Assembly (NCBI GenBank): GCA_014898425.1
Contig: RCSZ01000024.1
Span: forward strand, 124,001 to 188,000
Reading direction: 5' to 3'
DNA length: 64,000 bases
Origin: Botryotinia globosa
Lineage: Eukaryota > Ascomycota > Leotiomycetes > Helotiales > Sclerotiniaceae
This document shows, one piece after another, positions 23,701 through 36,074 of the stretch. Each line of letters starts with the position of its first letter. The first letter of the stretch is position 1. The position numbers and the translations under genes are program-made. Below the pieces are notes generated by a model. That model saw only the letters and a list, made by a program, of their open reading frames with translations, was not told where the DNA came from and ran no database searches.

Positions 23701-26700
23701 TTTTAGAATATTTGATTTGTTTTAATTTTCAAAAGGATTGTATTTGAGGTTATTAAAGATATTGAAGTAATCGAGAATCTCTTTATATAATATTTTGGTT
23801 TTTTTTCTAATATTTTTAATAAGGTTTTTATTGATATATAATAAAAACGATTTTAGATTAGATTTTAGTTTGTATTGATTAATAATTCTATAAAGTGTTT
23901 TGTCATTTTTGATTTTGTTTATAATATTCTTTTAATAGTTATATTTTGTTTGTTAAATTATTTTATAAAAGATTTGAATTATTTAAGGAATATTTCTATT
24001 TGAAGTATTATATTTGTAGAGATGATTTTAATATATCTTTTTGTATTCAAAGGTTTATTATGATATAATTTTTTTTTTTTTAAATTTATTAATTATATAA
24101 ACAATAATATTTATTATTATTATAAAATTTATTATATATATTTCGATTATTATTTTATTTATAAAATAAAAGTTAGAAAAATGGATTATATTGATATATA
24201 TTAGATTAAAGAGTTTTCCTAATTTTATTTTTGGAATCTTATAATAATATTGTTCTAATAGAATTATATTTTGTTCTAGAATAATAATAATTTGTATTTT
24301 ATAATTTGAATTATTATATATATTTTTTTTAATAATAATTTCAATAAAAAGAATATTTGAGAAGATAAGGTTAATAATATAATTAGTTTTGTATATAAAT
24401 TTATTAAAGATATTAATAAAATTTATATTATTATTATTAAATCAATATATTAGATTCGAATTTTTATATTTGAATTATATTTCTAATTCAAATATATAAT
24501 ATTAAATATTGAAATCGCTTTTTGTTAAATATTGAAATAATAAAATTAGGTAGGATATATAATCAATTATTTCATTATTATTTAATTAATAATACAAATT
24601 GAATATAATATTTCTATTTATATTAATTCAAAAAAGGTTTTTATTATATATAGCATGATATTGTTATATATATAGATTAATATCTTTATATATATATATT
24701 ATAACTTAAAGGCAATCTAGTTTTTTAAGGTTTTCAAAATCCTAGAAGTTTATTAGAGTATAATAATTATAATTTGAATAATTTTGAATTTATATATTAA
24801 TAATTATTTAGAATTTCTAAATATATATAATATTAATTTATTGAATATTAGAAATTATAAGAATTATTATATATATAAAAATACTTTTATTAATATTAGT
24901 TTAATAGATTTATAGATTATATTATTAGATTTATTAATTACAAATTTCATTACAGAGTCTATTATATTATACTAATATTAATAGAATATATTTTCGAAAT
25001 TGAATATATTAAATTTATCGAAATTTTGTATCTAGTAAAAAGCAATTTTATCCTTTTTTTTGTTTGTTTTTAGATATATTCTAGAAGTTTTTATTTGAAA
25101 AAAAATAAATATCTAAATCATAATTACAAAAACTTATATTTAATCCTAAACTAGGATTTGATTAGTAATAGGAATAGATCTAATTTATTTGTATTAGATG
25201 ATAATAATATTATACTTATATTTATTGATAAGCTCTACAACTATAATTATAAGAATATTAGGTATTTTAATTTTAAAGATTTCAATAAATATATTGACTA
25301 TTTTATATTAAATCTTTTTTATTTTTTGAATAACCTTAAACTTGTTTTTGATAAAAAATATTATAATATTGTTTTTATATTAAGAGGTAATAAAGTATTT
25401 ATTATATTCAGCTTTAAATAGATTATAATAACTGATATACTTAGATAATATTATATAATTAATATTTATTGATTCTTTATATATATCTATTCAATAATTA
25501 TTATAAATACAAAAAAGGAATCGATTATATTTGAAAAAAAAAAAATTCTTAATAACCTAAATTATATTAGATTATAATATACTTCTTTCCAATTAATCTA
25601 AAAAAATTATTAATATTAAAAAAAATGAAAAGATAGATTATTTCAATAAACAAAATAATTTAAATAATTTTATTAGAATATTTATTGATTCTATAATTAA
25701 AAGATTTAATAATAATCAAATACTTTTTCATATATATAAAAACTTTATTAAAAACAAAGATCTTATTTATTATAATTGCTTTATTATTCAAATTTATAAA
25801 GAAAATAAGGATTTTTATAATTATATAATTATATCAAATCTTTAAAATAATCAAAAATATAATATCTAATATTTGTAATATCTTTTATCAATTATATTTA
25901 TTATAAAACAAATTGCGAATATTATTAATCATAAAAATAATAATTTAACTTATAATTATAAACAAGATTATTAGAATATTAATTAAAAAAAAGCTTTTAA
26001 TAATTTTCACAAAATATTATCAAAAAACAAAAATAAAGAATCAATTGAATAAAATTAGAAATTTATATTTAATAAACAATCTCTAATCCTAATATTAAAT
26101 ATAATTCGAAATAGAATTTCTTTTTGATATAAAACTATAAAAGGTTTTCTCAAATTATATATTTCTAAATTTAAAGAATATATTATTTCTAATATCATTT
26201 GTATTATTAAATTTAACTATCTTCACAAAAATCTTAAAACTAATAATAGATATAATATAAATAAAGGATTAAATACAAATATCAAAAAATACAAAAAAAG
26301 CGATAATATTAATAAAAACAATAATAGTTATAAAATTAATTATAAAATTACCAAATTCCTTTGTAAAAACTATATTAGATATATTTATATAAAATACTAC
26401 AAAAATATTAAATAATATTACAAAGTTTATAACAATTATACATTTGCTTTTTATATTATATTCAAAAACATTAAATTGCTTTTTAATAATATCTAATATA
26501 TTCGAAATAATATTTTGATTATAATAATTAGTTTTAAAAGAAGAAAGTATTTGAATATTTATTCTACTTCTCTTTTTTTTAATTATATAAGATTGATTAA
26601 AATTAAATGAAAATTGTAAATCCAATAAACATATAAATCTAAAGTTTAGTAACTACAAAGAACAATTTAATATTATAAATCTATTATTTAATAATATTAT

Positions 26701-26817
26701 TATAAAAATAATTATTGAATTAAATAAAAGGATTTATAAAGAATATAAAGAATTAATTCTATATAATAAAGTCAAAAATATAAAGATATCTCGATTTTGG
26801 GATGTTGTATTGATCTA
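20765..26817 (-). mobile_element. LINE copy 3, complete ~6.05 kb, RIP-degraded
   Basis: The sense strand is minus: the 5' end is at 26817 and the 3' tail is the (TAG)n-type run at 20765-20790, a CTA-type repeat in sense. Target-site duplications of 13 bp flank it. Reading sense through the stops gives the reverse-transcriptase palm: …IINIQNIF… (about 23190-23210, from IDIQGAFD), then a block corresponding to GTPQGSPLSPILY at about 23046-23078, then R-Y-I-N-N at 22975-22989, corresponding to G-Y-[A/V]-D-D. Every change from the family motif is C-to-T or G-to-A. The combination of endonuclease, RT, variable duplications and a simple-repeat tail identifies a fungal non-LTR retrotransposon, probably Tad/I-like. 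Long open stretches on the plus strand (for instance 25158-25421) are antisense and not genes. Confidence 0.88.
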
Positions 26818-26863
26818 TAGGAATTCTGTATAGTATTCCTATTATATTTTATGCTGTATGATA

Positions 26864-26864
26864 A

Positions 26865-26907
<43 letters not shown>
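26864..26907. repeat. (TAG)n trinucleotide tail of LINE copy 4
   Basis: About 14 units of TAG/AGT with one AAT interruption. In sense orientation this is the 3'-terminal simple repeat of the retrotransposon, equivalent to the shorter tails at 20765, 41558, 48626 and 61540. Confidence 0.9.
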
Positions 26908-26908
<1 letters not shown>

Positions 26909-29900
26909 ATAGTATTTATTAATATTCATTGAATCGGTTTAAGACCAATTCTAGGAATCTTTTAAGGGGTATAAGGATATATTAAATTATAAACTTATTT
27001 AATATTTTAGAAAGTAATTTATATATATAAGAGTTAGAATCTAATTGAATAATTTCTTTTTTATTAATCAAAATAAAATCAATAATATCTTAAAATTCTA
27101 AAAAGTTAAATATAATTTTTTAAAAACGAATAAATATAATATTATAAAAATATATATTTATAAAGTATATTAATATCAAAAGAAATTCTTATTGTATTTC
27201 TAATTGTTATTTAAATTAAATAAAAGAAGAATAGAATTTGATTGAAAAAAAAGAGAGAAAAAAAGATCGAATATTTTTAATAAAAATAAATATTAATGTA
27301 AATTTAAACAATTCTAAAGAATTCGATGAATATTAGTGATTATAATATTAAAAATGAAAAATAATTAAAACGTTTTATTATTAATAAAAATAAAAATAAC
27401 AATGATTATTTGAATCATTTTTCAAATTAAATTAATAATTTATAATATAATGATGAATACTCAAAAGTCTTTTGATAATTATAGAAATATTCTAAATTAA
27501 TGTTTTGATATTGAAATTTTCCATAACATTATATGAAATCTTTATATTTTATATATATAATTAGAATATAATATAATATTTTTCTTTATAGATTCAATTT
27601 TGGAGAAACTTTAATTATACAGATAAGATTCCATCTATTATATATATTGAAAAAAATAAATTATTATTCTTTTTATTGAAATTATTTCATTTAATTATAA
27701 AGCTTTTTAATAATAATTCTTACCCTATTAATAATAAATATTAAAATAAATCCTAAATTTTAAATAAATTTGTAAACCCTAAGGGTAATAAGCTTATTAA
27801 TAATCTTGTTTCTTTCAATATTTATATATTGAAAGGATTAATAAATCTCAATATCAAATATTTATTTAATATTTTAATAAATATAAAAAACCTATTAGAA
27901 GAAATTAAATACATTATTATATTAATATTAAATTATTAATATATTATCAATATAGAACTATAAATATTATTTACTAAATAAACAAATCCTCAAAGTATAT
28001 TTAAAGTTTATATTAACTCTAATTATTTTTAAATTAAAGATATACAAGATATTATTCATCGAATTCGAATTAATAATAATTTACTCTTTATTTCAAAATA
28101 TTATATATATATATATATTGAACAAGTTTTTCTCTATTAATAATTTATTCAAAACTATTTAAAAAGATTGAAATTTTATCAAAAAGAAAAATAAAATCAT
28201 TATTCCTTAAAATTAATAACTATTATTTCTTTATAAATAATCATTATCAAATCTATTTAATATTCTAAAAAGAAATATAAAGATTATAATATAAAATATA
28301 TAATATTAAAAAGAATTATTCTTAGATTAGATTTTTATTATTAATTAGTATCTTTATTTCTAATAATGAATAGAAATATAATCTAATACATTATAAAATA
28401 AAAGATATTCATTAACTAAATAGAGTATTTATATTTTTAAAAAGAATTATCATTGGGGTAATTTTTCAAATAAAAAGTATATTTTTAAATACTAAAATAA
28501 ATATTTGTTTCAATAAATTAATATATTAATTTATTTAGAAAAAAAAAGTAAAATTGTGAATAATATATTAAGTACAAAATAATTTTGTTTCATTAACATA
28601 TTATATTTTGATTTTATATATATATAAAAATAATATAAATAATAATAATTTTCTATTAAATTAAAATTAAAGAATTATTAATTATTTTTTTAAAATTATA
28701 AATATAATATATTATTATTCAAATGTTTATAGTTTTTGAAGCTTTTATAGCAATAAATTTTTCATGAAAGAATTTCTTATCAAATCAGATTCTAAATTAT
28801 TTTAAAATAAATTATTTTTTATTTTCAATTATAATGATCAATATAATAATAAACTTTTTATTAATAATATAAAAAGAAATATAATTTTCTTTTAATAAAA
28901 TAAATTAGTTTGAATTTTTTAAAAATAAAAGCAATTTATTATTATCATTCTATTCAAAGGTCTTTTCTATATTATTTATTAGAATAAGAATATTAAAATT
29001 TAAGGATTGAAAAGCTTAATATAAATAAAGGTTATTAATATATTCAAAACATAGTTTTATATTCTATAATATAAGCTTAATTAAATATAATATATATAAA
29101 ACTAAAAAGAAAGAGGAATTCTAAAATATTTTATATTTAATTTTATAATTAAATATAATCAAATTCTCTAAATAGATTTGAATATATTGATTAATAAGGA
29201 AAACTTTGATTAATCTTAGAAAAATTAAGGATTAGTTTTATTTGATCATTTTCTCTAATAATCTTTGTTTTAAAAATATATTGAAAATATATTGAATATT
29301 TATAATAATTATAATAATTTTTAGTTTTTTTAAAAAAACGATGTTTATGTTATATATAAAACAGATTATGAGATTTATAATAATTCTTTTAAAAAGAATT
29401 TCTTCATATTATAAATTGAAAATACTATTAATTGATATAATTTATATCATATAATAAATTAAATTTCTTTTTAGATTTTTTAAAATATAAAAAATAAATA
29501 TAATTAATTATTAGAAATAAATAAAGAATTCATTCTTTTTATTAATCTTAAATAATATAATTATTTTAATAAGTTTTCAGATTTATAAAAAGGAATTAAA
29601 TATTAAATATTGATTATAAAATCTTTATAGAATATTATTGATTATTAATCAATAGATTTTGAGTATTTATATTATAATACAATCAATATCTAATAAAATA
29701 TTAAAGGTTCTAATAGTATTATATTCGATTTTTTTTATTAAAATAGATTAGAATTATTCTAAATTATCCAATGTATTTTAGTTTTTAAAAGGATTATATT
29801 CAAAATCATTAGAAATATTGAAACAGTCAAGAACTTTTTTGTATAAAATCTTAATCTTTTTTATAATATCTTTAATAAGGTTTTTATCAAAATATAATAA

Positions 29901-30862
29901 AAGCAATTTCAAATTAAATTCCAATTTATATTAATTAATAATTTTATAAAACTTTTCATTATCTTTGATTCTATTTATAATATTCTTTTAATATTTATAT
30001 TTTATTTATCAAATTATTCCATAAAAGATTCAACACATTTAGAAAATATGTTTATTCGAAGTATTATATTTGTAGAGATAATCTTGATTTATCTTTTTAT
30101 ATTTGGGGATTTATTATAATATAATTTTATTATTTTCTCTATCAGATTTTTTGATGATATAAATAATATCATTTATTATTATAATAAAATCAATTATATA
30201 TATTTTAATTATCATTTTATTTGTAAAAGAAAGAAAACTAGAAAAGTAGATTATATTGATATATATTAGATCAAAAAGTTTTCTCAATTTTATTTTTGGG
30301 ATTTTGTAATAATATTGTTTTAATAGGGTTATACTCTATTCTAGAATAATAATGATTTATATTTTGTAATTCAAATCATTATATATATTTTTCCAAATAA
30401 TAATATTAATAAAAAGGATATTCAAAAAGATAAGATTAATGATATAATTAGCCTTATATATAAATTCACTAAAGATATTAATAAAATCTATATTATTATT
30501 ATTATTAAACTAATGTGCTAGATTCAAGCTTTTGTATTTTAATTATATTTTTAATTTAAATATATAATATCAAACATTGAAATTGCTTTTTATTAAATAT
30601 TAAGATAATATAATCAAATGGGATATATAATTTATTATTTCATTATTATTTAGTTGATAATTTAAATTGAATATAATATTCCTATTTATATTGGTTTAGA
30701 GAAAATCCTTATTGTATATAAAACAATATTATTATTTATATAAACTAATGTTTTTGTATATATATATTATAATTCAAAAGCAATTTAATTCTTTAGGATT
30801 TTTAAGATTCTAGAAATTCATTGAAATATAATAATTATAGTTTAAATAGTTTTGTATTTGTG

Positions 30863-32455
30863 TGAACAAGGGAATTTACCTATAGGGAATTTACCTATAG
30901 GGAATTTACCTATAGGGAATTCATTTCAAGGAAATGACCCCAATATAAAGACTATTATATTAAAGGGATTGAGTGGATATGAAAGAGATTAACTCTTTTA
31001 ATAATATTTATATAAAATCTATTACTTTTCTATTTAATTAGTTTTTTAGATAGAATATAATTAAATCTATAGAATCTATATTATATATGAGTATTATATT
31101 TTTTATATCTTTTTTAAATCAATATTAATTAATAATATTATGAATTTAAATTAATTATTTGAAAAACTTTTTTATTTATTTATATAACATTAGTTTTAAG
31201 AAAGTCAATAAGTGATTCGAATAATCTAAATTTGAAGAATTTATTTTTTAAATTTTAAAAGCTTTCTATAATATTATTAATATAAATCTACTATAAGATT
31301 TTATAATTGATTATAATAATATAATAAATACTTTTTTTTTATTTTTATAAAGAAAGATATAGTTTAATATAAAAAGAATTCAAAAGATATAAAATTCAAA
31401 AAGAAATCTTAGAATTGTTTCTTTTTAAAAGATTTTTTTATAATTAAACAATTTTTCAAAGGATTTATATTCAAAATTACAATTGAATATTATATTGATA
31501 ATCATTTTCTTTATAAGATAATTATATACTTAAATATAAAGATTATTAATGTATTCCTTTAAAAAGTAATTATATATAATTTCGATTTTATTCAATAATA
31601 CTTGTTTAGAAATATTAAAAAGCTAATTTATATAATTTTTATAAGGTTTTATAATGTTATAGAGTATATATTGATTTTAATATAAATATCAAAGATATTT
31701 TTTTGAAAATATTTTTATATAAAAAATATTATAATTGGATTACAAAATAATTTAGAGAATATCAAATTGGAATATAATTATTTATATTCGATATATAAAC
31801 CAATCTTTCTATTAAATTCAATCTGAGATTTTAAGATGAATATATTGCTAATATTTTTATTAAATCTTTAACTAATAATATAAATAGTTATATAATTTCA
31901 TGAAAATCTAGCAAAGTTATAAGGAATTTAGATATTTGTGAAAGATTATTTAACAATGTTAATAACAATTTAGATGATTTTGATAAAAACAATCGAAATA
32001 ATAGCAAAAATGGAAATAATGGAAATAATAGTAAAAATGATAGAGATAATAATAATTCCAATTATATTAATTATAAAAATGATTATAATATCGATTAATA
32101 TAATTAAAGTCATTATTTTCTTGATTTTTCGAAAATCTATAAAGATAATGATAGATATAAGAGTATTAATAATTCTTTTGATTTGAAGATTATTATATTT
32201 AAGAAATATTGTTATAGAGTATTTGTATTATTTGAAATAATAATAATAGTTTTTCTAATTATATTTTGAAATATAATTGAAGAATATTATCAAGCAAATC
32301 TGAATTAATCTTCTGATATATTTCAGGGATTATATATTATAATAATCAATAATTTCAAAGAATTTGAATATTAGTGGAATATACTTTTTAAGTAAAACAA
32401 TGTTTTTTTTAAAGTTTATATTGAAAGAAATTCTAATATAGATTTTCAGAAGGTA
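30863..32455. mobile_element. Foreign ~1.6-kb insertion in LINE copy 4, possible gag fragment
   Basis: LINE homology stops near 30863 and resumes near 32455, when compared with copy 7 around 52625-52960. The left edge carries 3.5 units of a 15-bp tandem repeat. On the plus strand, about 31830-32100 reads DEYIANIFIKSLTNNINSY with RIP-type stops, then an Asn/Asp-rich stretch (31975-32095). This resembles the layout of a retrotransposon gag C-terminal part. I could not find a protease, RT or terminal repeats. It could also be any decayed gene with a low-complexity tail. Confidence 0.4.
30870..30921. repeat. 15-bp tandem repeat, 3.5 units
   Basis: GGGAATTTACCTATA is repeated three times exactly and followed by a partial unit GGGAATT. 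It marks the boundary between LINE copy 4 and the inserted segment. The lack of mutation contrasts with the flanks. Confidence 0.9.
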
Positions 32456-34599
32456 TTATGAATTGAAGTTTGATTAATAATAAAAATGAATCTAATTTAT
32501 TTATATTAAATCATAATAATATTATATTTGTATTTATTAAACAGTTTTGTAATTATAAAAATGTTAAATTTTTTATTTCAAAAATTTCGATAAATATATT
32601 GATTACTTTACACTAAATCTTTTTTATTTTTTAAATAACTTTGAATTTATTTTTAATAAAAAATATTATAATATTATTTTTGTATTAAAAGATAACAAAG
32701 TATTTATTAAATTCAAGTTCAAATGAATTATATTAATGAGTATATTTAAATAATGTTATATAATTAACATCTATTAATCTTTTATATATAGCAATCATAC
32801 ACTTGTATTTGGTCGATTTTAAAAATATATTTAAATATGTCATTTTATTACTTTTTAGAAATTAGATTTTTTCTTTTTGAATATTACTTTTTAAAATAAA
32901 TTCAATAATTTAATTATTTATATATGAATAATATTTATAATAAGATTTTCCTTTTTTTTAAAGAATTAATAAATATAATATATATTTTTAAAGCTTTCTT
33001 ATTAGATTTTTTTCGAGAATTTGTTTATTTTAGTTGTAAATTCTAATATATTAGAATTATAAAATATTAAATAAATATTTTATAATATATAAAATTTCTA
33101 AAAATAAAATGAATAGTTTTTATTAAAGAAAATATAAAAATAAATAGATTGATAAAATTATTTGAAAAATAAATATATTGTTTTGTTTAAAACTAAATAT
33201 AATTAAATGATGAGTTTTAGTGCAAAATGATTATTGATCAAATAGAAGTGTTTTAGTATTATATATTTATTTAATAATTATAATAAATGTAAAAAAGGAG
33301 TTGAATATATTTAAAAAGGAAACAATATTTTTGATAATTTAAATTATATTAGGTTATAATATACTTTTTTTTAATTAATCTAAAAGAATTATCAATATTA
33401 AAGAAAGAAAGTAAAGGAATAGATTATTTCAAAAAATAAAATGGTTCAAATAATTTTATTAGAATATTTATTGATTTTATAATTAAAGGATTTGATAATA
33501 ATAAAATATTTCTTTATTTATATAAAAACTTTGTGGAAATTTTTTATTTATTTATTATAATGATTTTTTGTTTAGATTTATAAAAGAAATAAGGATTTCT
33601 ATAATTATATAATTATATCAAATCTTTAAAAAAATTAGGGATCTAGTATTTAATGTTTATAACACTTTTTATTCGTTATATTTATTATAAAAAAAATTAC
33701 AAATATTATTAGATATAAAAATAATAATTCAATTTATAATTATAAACAAAATTATTGCAATATTAATAAAAAAAGGATTTTCAATAATCTCTATAAATTA
33801 TTATTGAAAAGTGAAGATAAAAAATCGATTGAATAAAATCAAGGGTTTGTATTTAGTAAACAACTTCTAATTCTAATATTAAATATAATTTGAAATAAAA
33901 CTTTTTTTAATATAGAATTATCAAAGATTTTCTTGAATTAAATATTTCTAAATTTAAAAAACATATCGTTGTTAGTATTATTTGTATTATTGGATTTGAT
34001 TGTTTTTGTAAAGGTTTTAGAATTAATAATAAATACAATATAAATAAAAGATTGGATATAAACATTAAAAAGTATAAAAAAAAGCAATAGTATTAGTAAA
34101 ATTAATAATTATTATAAAATTAATTGTAAAGCTAATAAATTCCTTTGTAAAAACTATATTAGATATATTTATATCAAATATTATAGAAATATCAAATGAT
34201 ATTACAAAATCTATAACAATTATTTATTTGCTTTTTATATTGTATTCAAAAATATCAAATTGTTTTTTAATAATATCTAATATATTCGAAATAATATTTT
34301 GATTATAATAATTAATTTCGAAAGAAAAAGCATTTAAATATTTATTCTGATTTTTTTTAAATTATTTAAAATCAATCGAAATTAAATAAGAATTGTAAAT
34401 CCGATTAATATATAAATCTAGAATTTAATAATTATAAAAAACAATTCAGAGTTATAAACTTATTATCTAATAATATTATTATAAAACCAATTATTAGATT
34501 AAATAAAAGGATTTATAAAGAATATAGAAAATTAATTCTATATAATAAAATCGAAAATACAAAGATATCTCGATTTTGGGATATTGTGTCGATTTGCCA

Positions 34600-34835
34600 C
34601 GCTGTATGGTACCCAATCGGGATACAGTGTCTGAGCTATACTCCTGATTGTGTACGGTAAGCGCACTGTACGCGCACCCCTGGTACGGTGGAAGCACCGT
34701 CAAAGTACCGTCAAAGTACGACTAATTAACCCCTGTAGCTGACCCCTGTAGGCCCTGTAGTTAGCCCATGTAAGCCCTGTAGCTAGCCCCTATTAGGCCT
34801 ATATTATAGGCCTAAAAAATAAAAAATAAAAATAC
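34600..34835. other. GC-richer patch with CCCTGTAG repeats
   Basis: This patch begins at the duplication flanking LINE copy 4 and stands out by its C and G content. It includes AAGTACCGTCAAAGTACCGTC-type direct repeats (34690-34720), and a degenerate series of CCCTGTAG/CTAGCCC units (34730-34790). A near-perfect 19-bp palindrome AGGCCTATATTATAGGCCT lies at 34795-34813. No gene is visible; the one minus-strand open frame here runs into LINE sequence. It may be a sequence that escaped RIP or a late insertion. Confidence 0.6.
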
Positions 34836-34839
34836 AGAA

Positions 34840-35020
34840 TTTGAATCTCAAGTGATTAGTCATCTTTTGAAGTGGATCCTAGCAAAAAAAGAGCTATAAT
34901 CAAAAAAAAGAAAATTATATTTAAAAATCATAATAAGATTTAATTAGTAATCAATTTCTATCTTATAAGCTTTTGAGATAGTAATTTGTATATCAGTCTA
35001 GATAGGGTATATTTACTATA
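34840..35020. repeat. Dispersed repeat, copy a
   Basis: AGTGATTAGTCATCTTTTGAAGTGGATCCTAGC and following bases (34850-34990) match 55335-55450 (AGTGATTGGTAATC… AAGTGGACCTTAGC…). The two copies have the same order of short blocks and mostly transition differences. Family unknown; it directly adjoins the outer side of the inverted cassette. Confidence 0.6.
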
Positions 35021-35024
35021 AGAA

Positions 35025-36070
35025 TAATAATAATAATAATAATAAATTTTATTAACTTCTAGCTTTTAGCTCTTATAAAAACATTAAAGATAAAATTAAA
35101 CTCGAAAACTTGAAAACTTGAAAACTTGAAAACTTGAAAACTTGGAAACTTGGAAACTTGAAAACTTTAAAACTTGGAAACTTGGAAACTTGGAAACTTT
35201 AAAACTTTAAAACCTTAAAACCTTAAAACCTTGAAACCTTAAACCCTTAAAATCTTATAATCTTATAATTCTTTTTCTAATTCTTTTTCTAATTCTTTTT
35301 CTAATTCTTTTTCTAATTCTTTTTCTAATTCTTTTTCTCATTCTTTTTCTAATTTTTTTTCTAATTTTCTTCTTGATTTTTTTCTCAATTCTTTTCTTTT
35401 ATTTCTAGTTTCGAATTTGATTTTCTAATTTTATTTTCTATTCAAATTTTCTATTCTTGTTTTCTCTAATAAAGCTAATAAATCCGATGAATTTAATCAA
35501 TCTAATAAATCCAATAAATCCAATAAATCCAATAAATCTAATAAATCTGACAAATCCAATAAATCTAATAAATCTGACAAATCTGACAAATCTGACCAAT
35601 CTAAAAAATCTAACAAATCTATTAAATCTATTAAATCTAATAAATCTAATAAATCTATTAAATCTATTAAATCTATTAAATCTATTAAATCTATTAAATC
35701 TATTAAATCTATTAAATCTATTAAATCTATTAAATCTATTAAATCTATTAAATCTATTAAATCTATTAAATCTATTAAATCTATTAAATCTATTAAATCT
35801 ATTAAATCTATTAAATCTATTAAATCTATTAAATCTATTAAATCTATTAAATCTATTAAATCGATTAAATTCAATCCTTTTCCCTTTTTAATTTCTCTTT
35901 CCTTTCTAATCCCTTATCTTTCTTATCACAAATCCCAAACCTTTAAATCAAATCTAAATTAATCAAAATTATATTAATAAAATTCAACAATCTTTTTATT
36001 ACAAAATCAATTAAATAATTGATTTATTAAGAACAACTTTTTCTTTAATATAAAAATAATATTATTTAAA
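35025..36070 (-). repeat. Compound-minisatellite cassette, arm A
   Basis: From left to right: (TAA)n at 35023-35045; a conserved block with TTATTAACTTCTAGCTTTTAGC; an 8-bp array (ACTTGAAA, 35102-35262); a 12-bp array (ATTCTTTTTCTA, 35268-35365); a 9-bp array (AAATCTATT and variants, 35475-35874); and a block with TTTTATTACAAAATCAATTA (about 35996-36015). The same modules occur in exactly reversed order and opposite strand at 40290-41062. The 3-bp run next to TTATTAAC recalls a LINE or SINE 3' tail, so the cassette may be the 3' region of a second retroelement family, with this copy in minus sense. The long open frames over the 9-bp array (both strands) are products of its period. Confidence 0.8.
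35475..35874. repeat. 9-bp minisatellite (AAATCTATT)n
   Basis: About 44 units. The left third is variable (AAATCCAAT, AAATCTGAC, AAATCTAAT); the right two-thirds are nearly pure AAATCTATT, indicating recent expansion at one edge. The period keeps two 125-144 codon frames open (Asn-Leu-Leu and Asp-Leu-Ile repeats), which are not credible proteins. Confidence 0.95.
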
Positions 36071-36074
36071 AAAT

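Larger units (their letters stand above)
26864..34599 (-). mobile_element. LINE copy 4, complete but interrupted
   Basis: The 3' tail is the long (TAG)n run at 26864-26907 and the sense 5' end is at 34599. The 12-bp duplications TGCTGTATGATA (26852-26863) and CGCTGTATGGTA (34600-34611) differ by two transitions. The copy is 7.7 kb long because a foreign segment of about 1.6 kb (30863-32455) replaces about 0.3 kb of LINE sequence. It sits 46 bp from the 5' end of copy 3, in the same orientation. All frames carry many stops. Confidence 0.85.

Noticed and set aside
25158..25421. Plus-strand frame with a counterpart at 52943-53164 and, on minus, at 56987-57259
   Set aside because: Its recurrence first suggested a gene, but it is antisense to the LINE coding strand fixed by the RT motifs, the tail and the duplications.
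26269..26625. 118-aa minus-strand frame near the sense 5' end of LINE copy 3
   Set aside because: It is in sense orientation and may be an ORF1 remnant, but no zinc knuckle or other gag motif is visible, so it is not reported as a separate gene.
35457..35891. 144-aa plus-strand and 125-aa minus-strand open frames (Asn-Leu-Leu and Asp-Leu-Ile repeats)
   Set aside because: They exist only because the array has a 9-bp period without a stop in the unit; there is no non-repetitive coding sequence attached.
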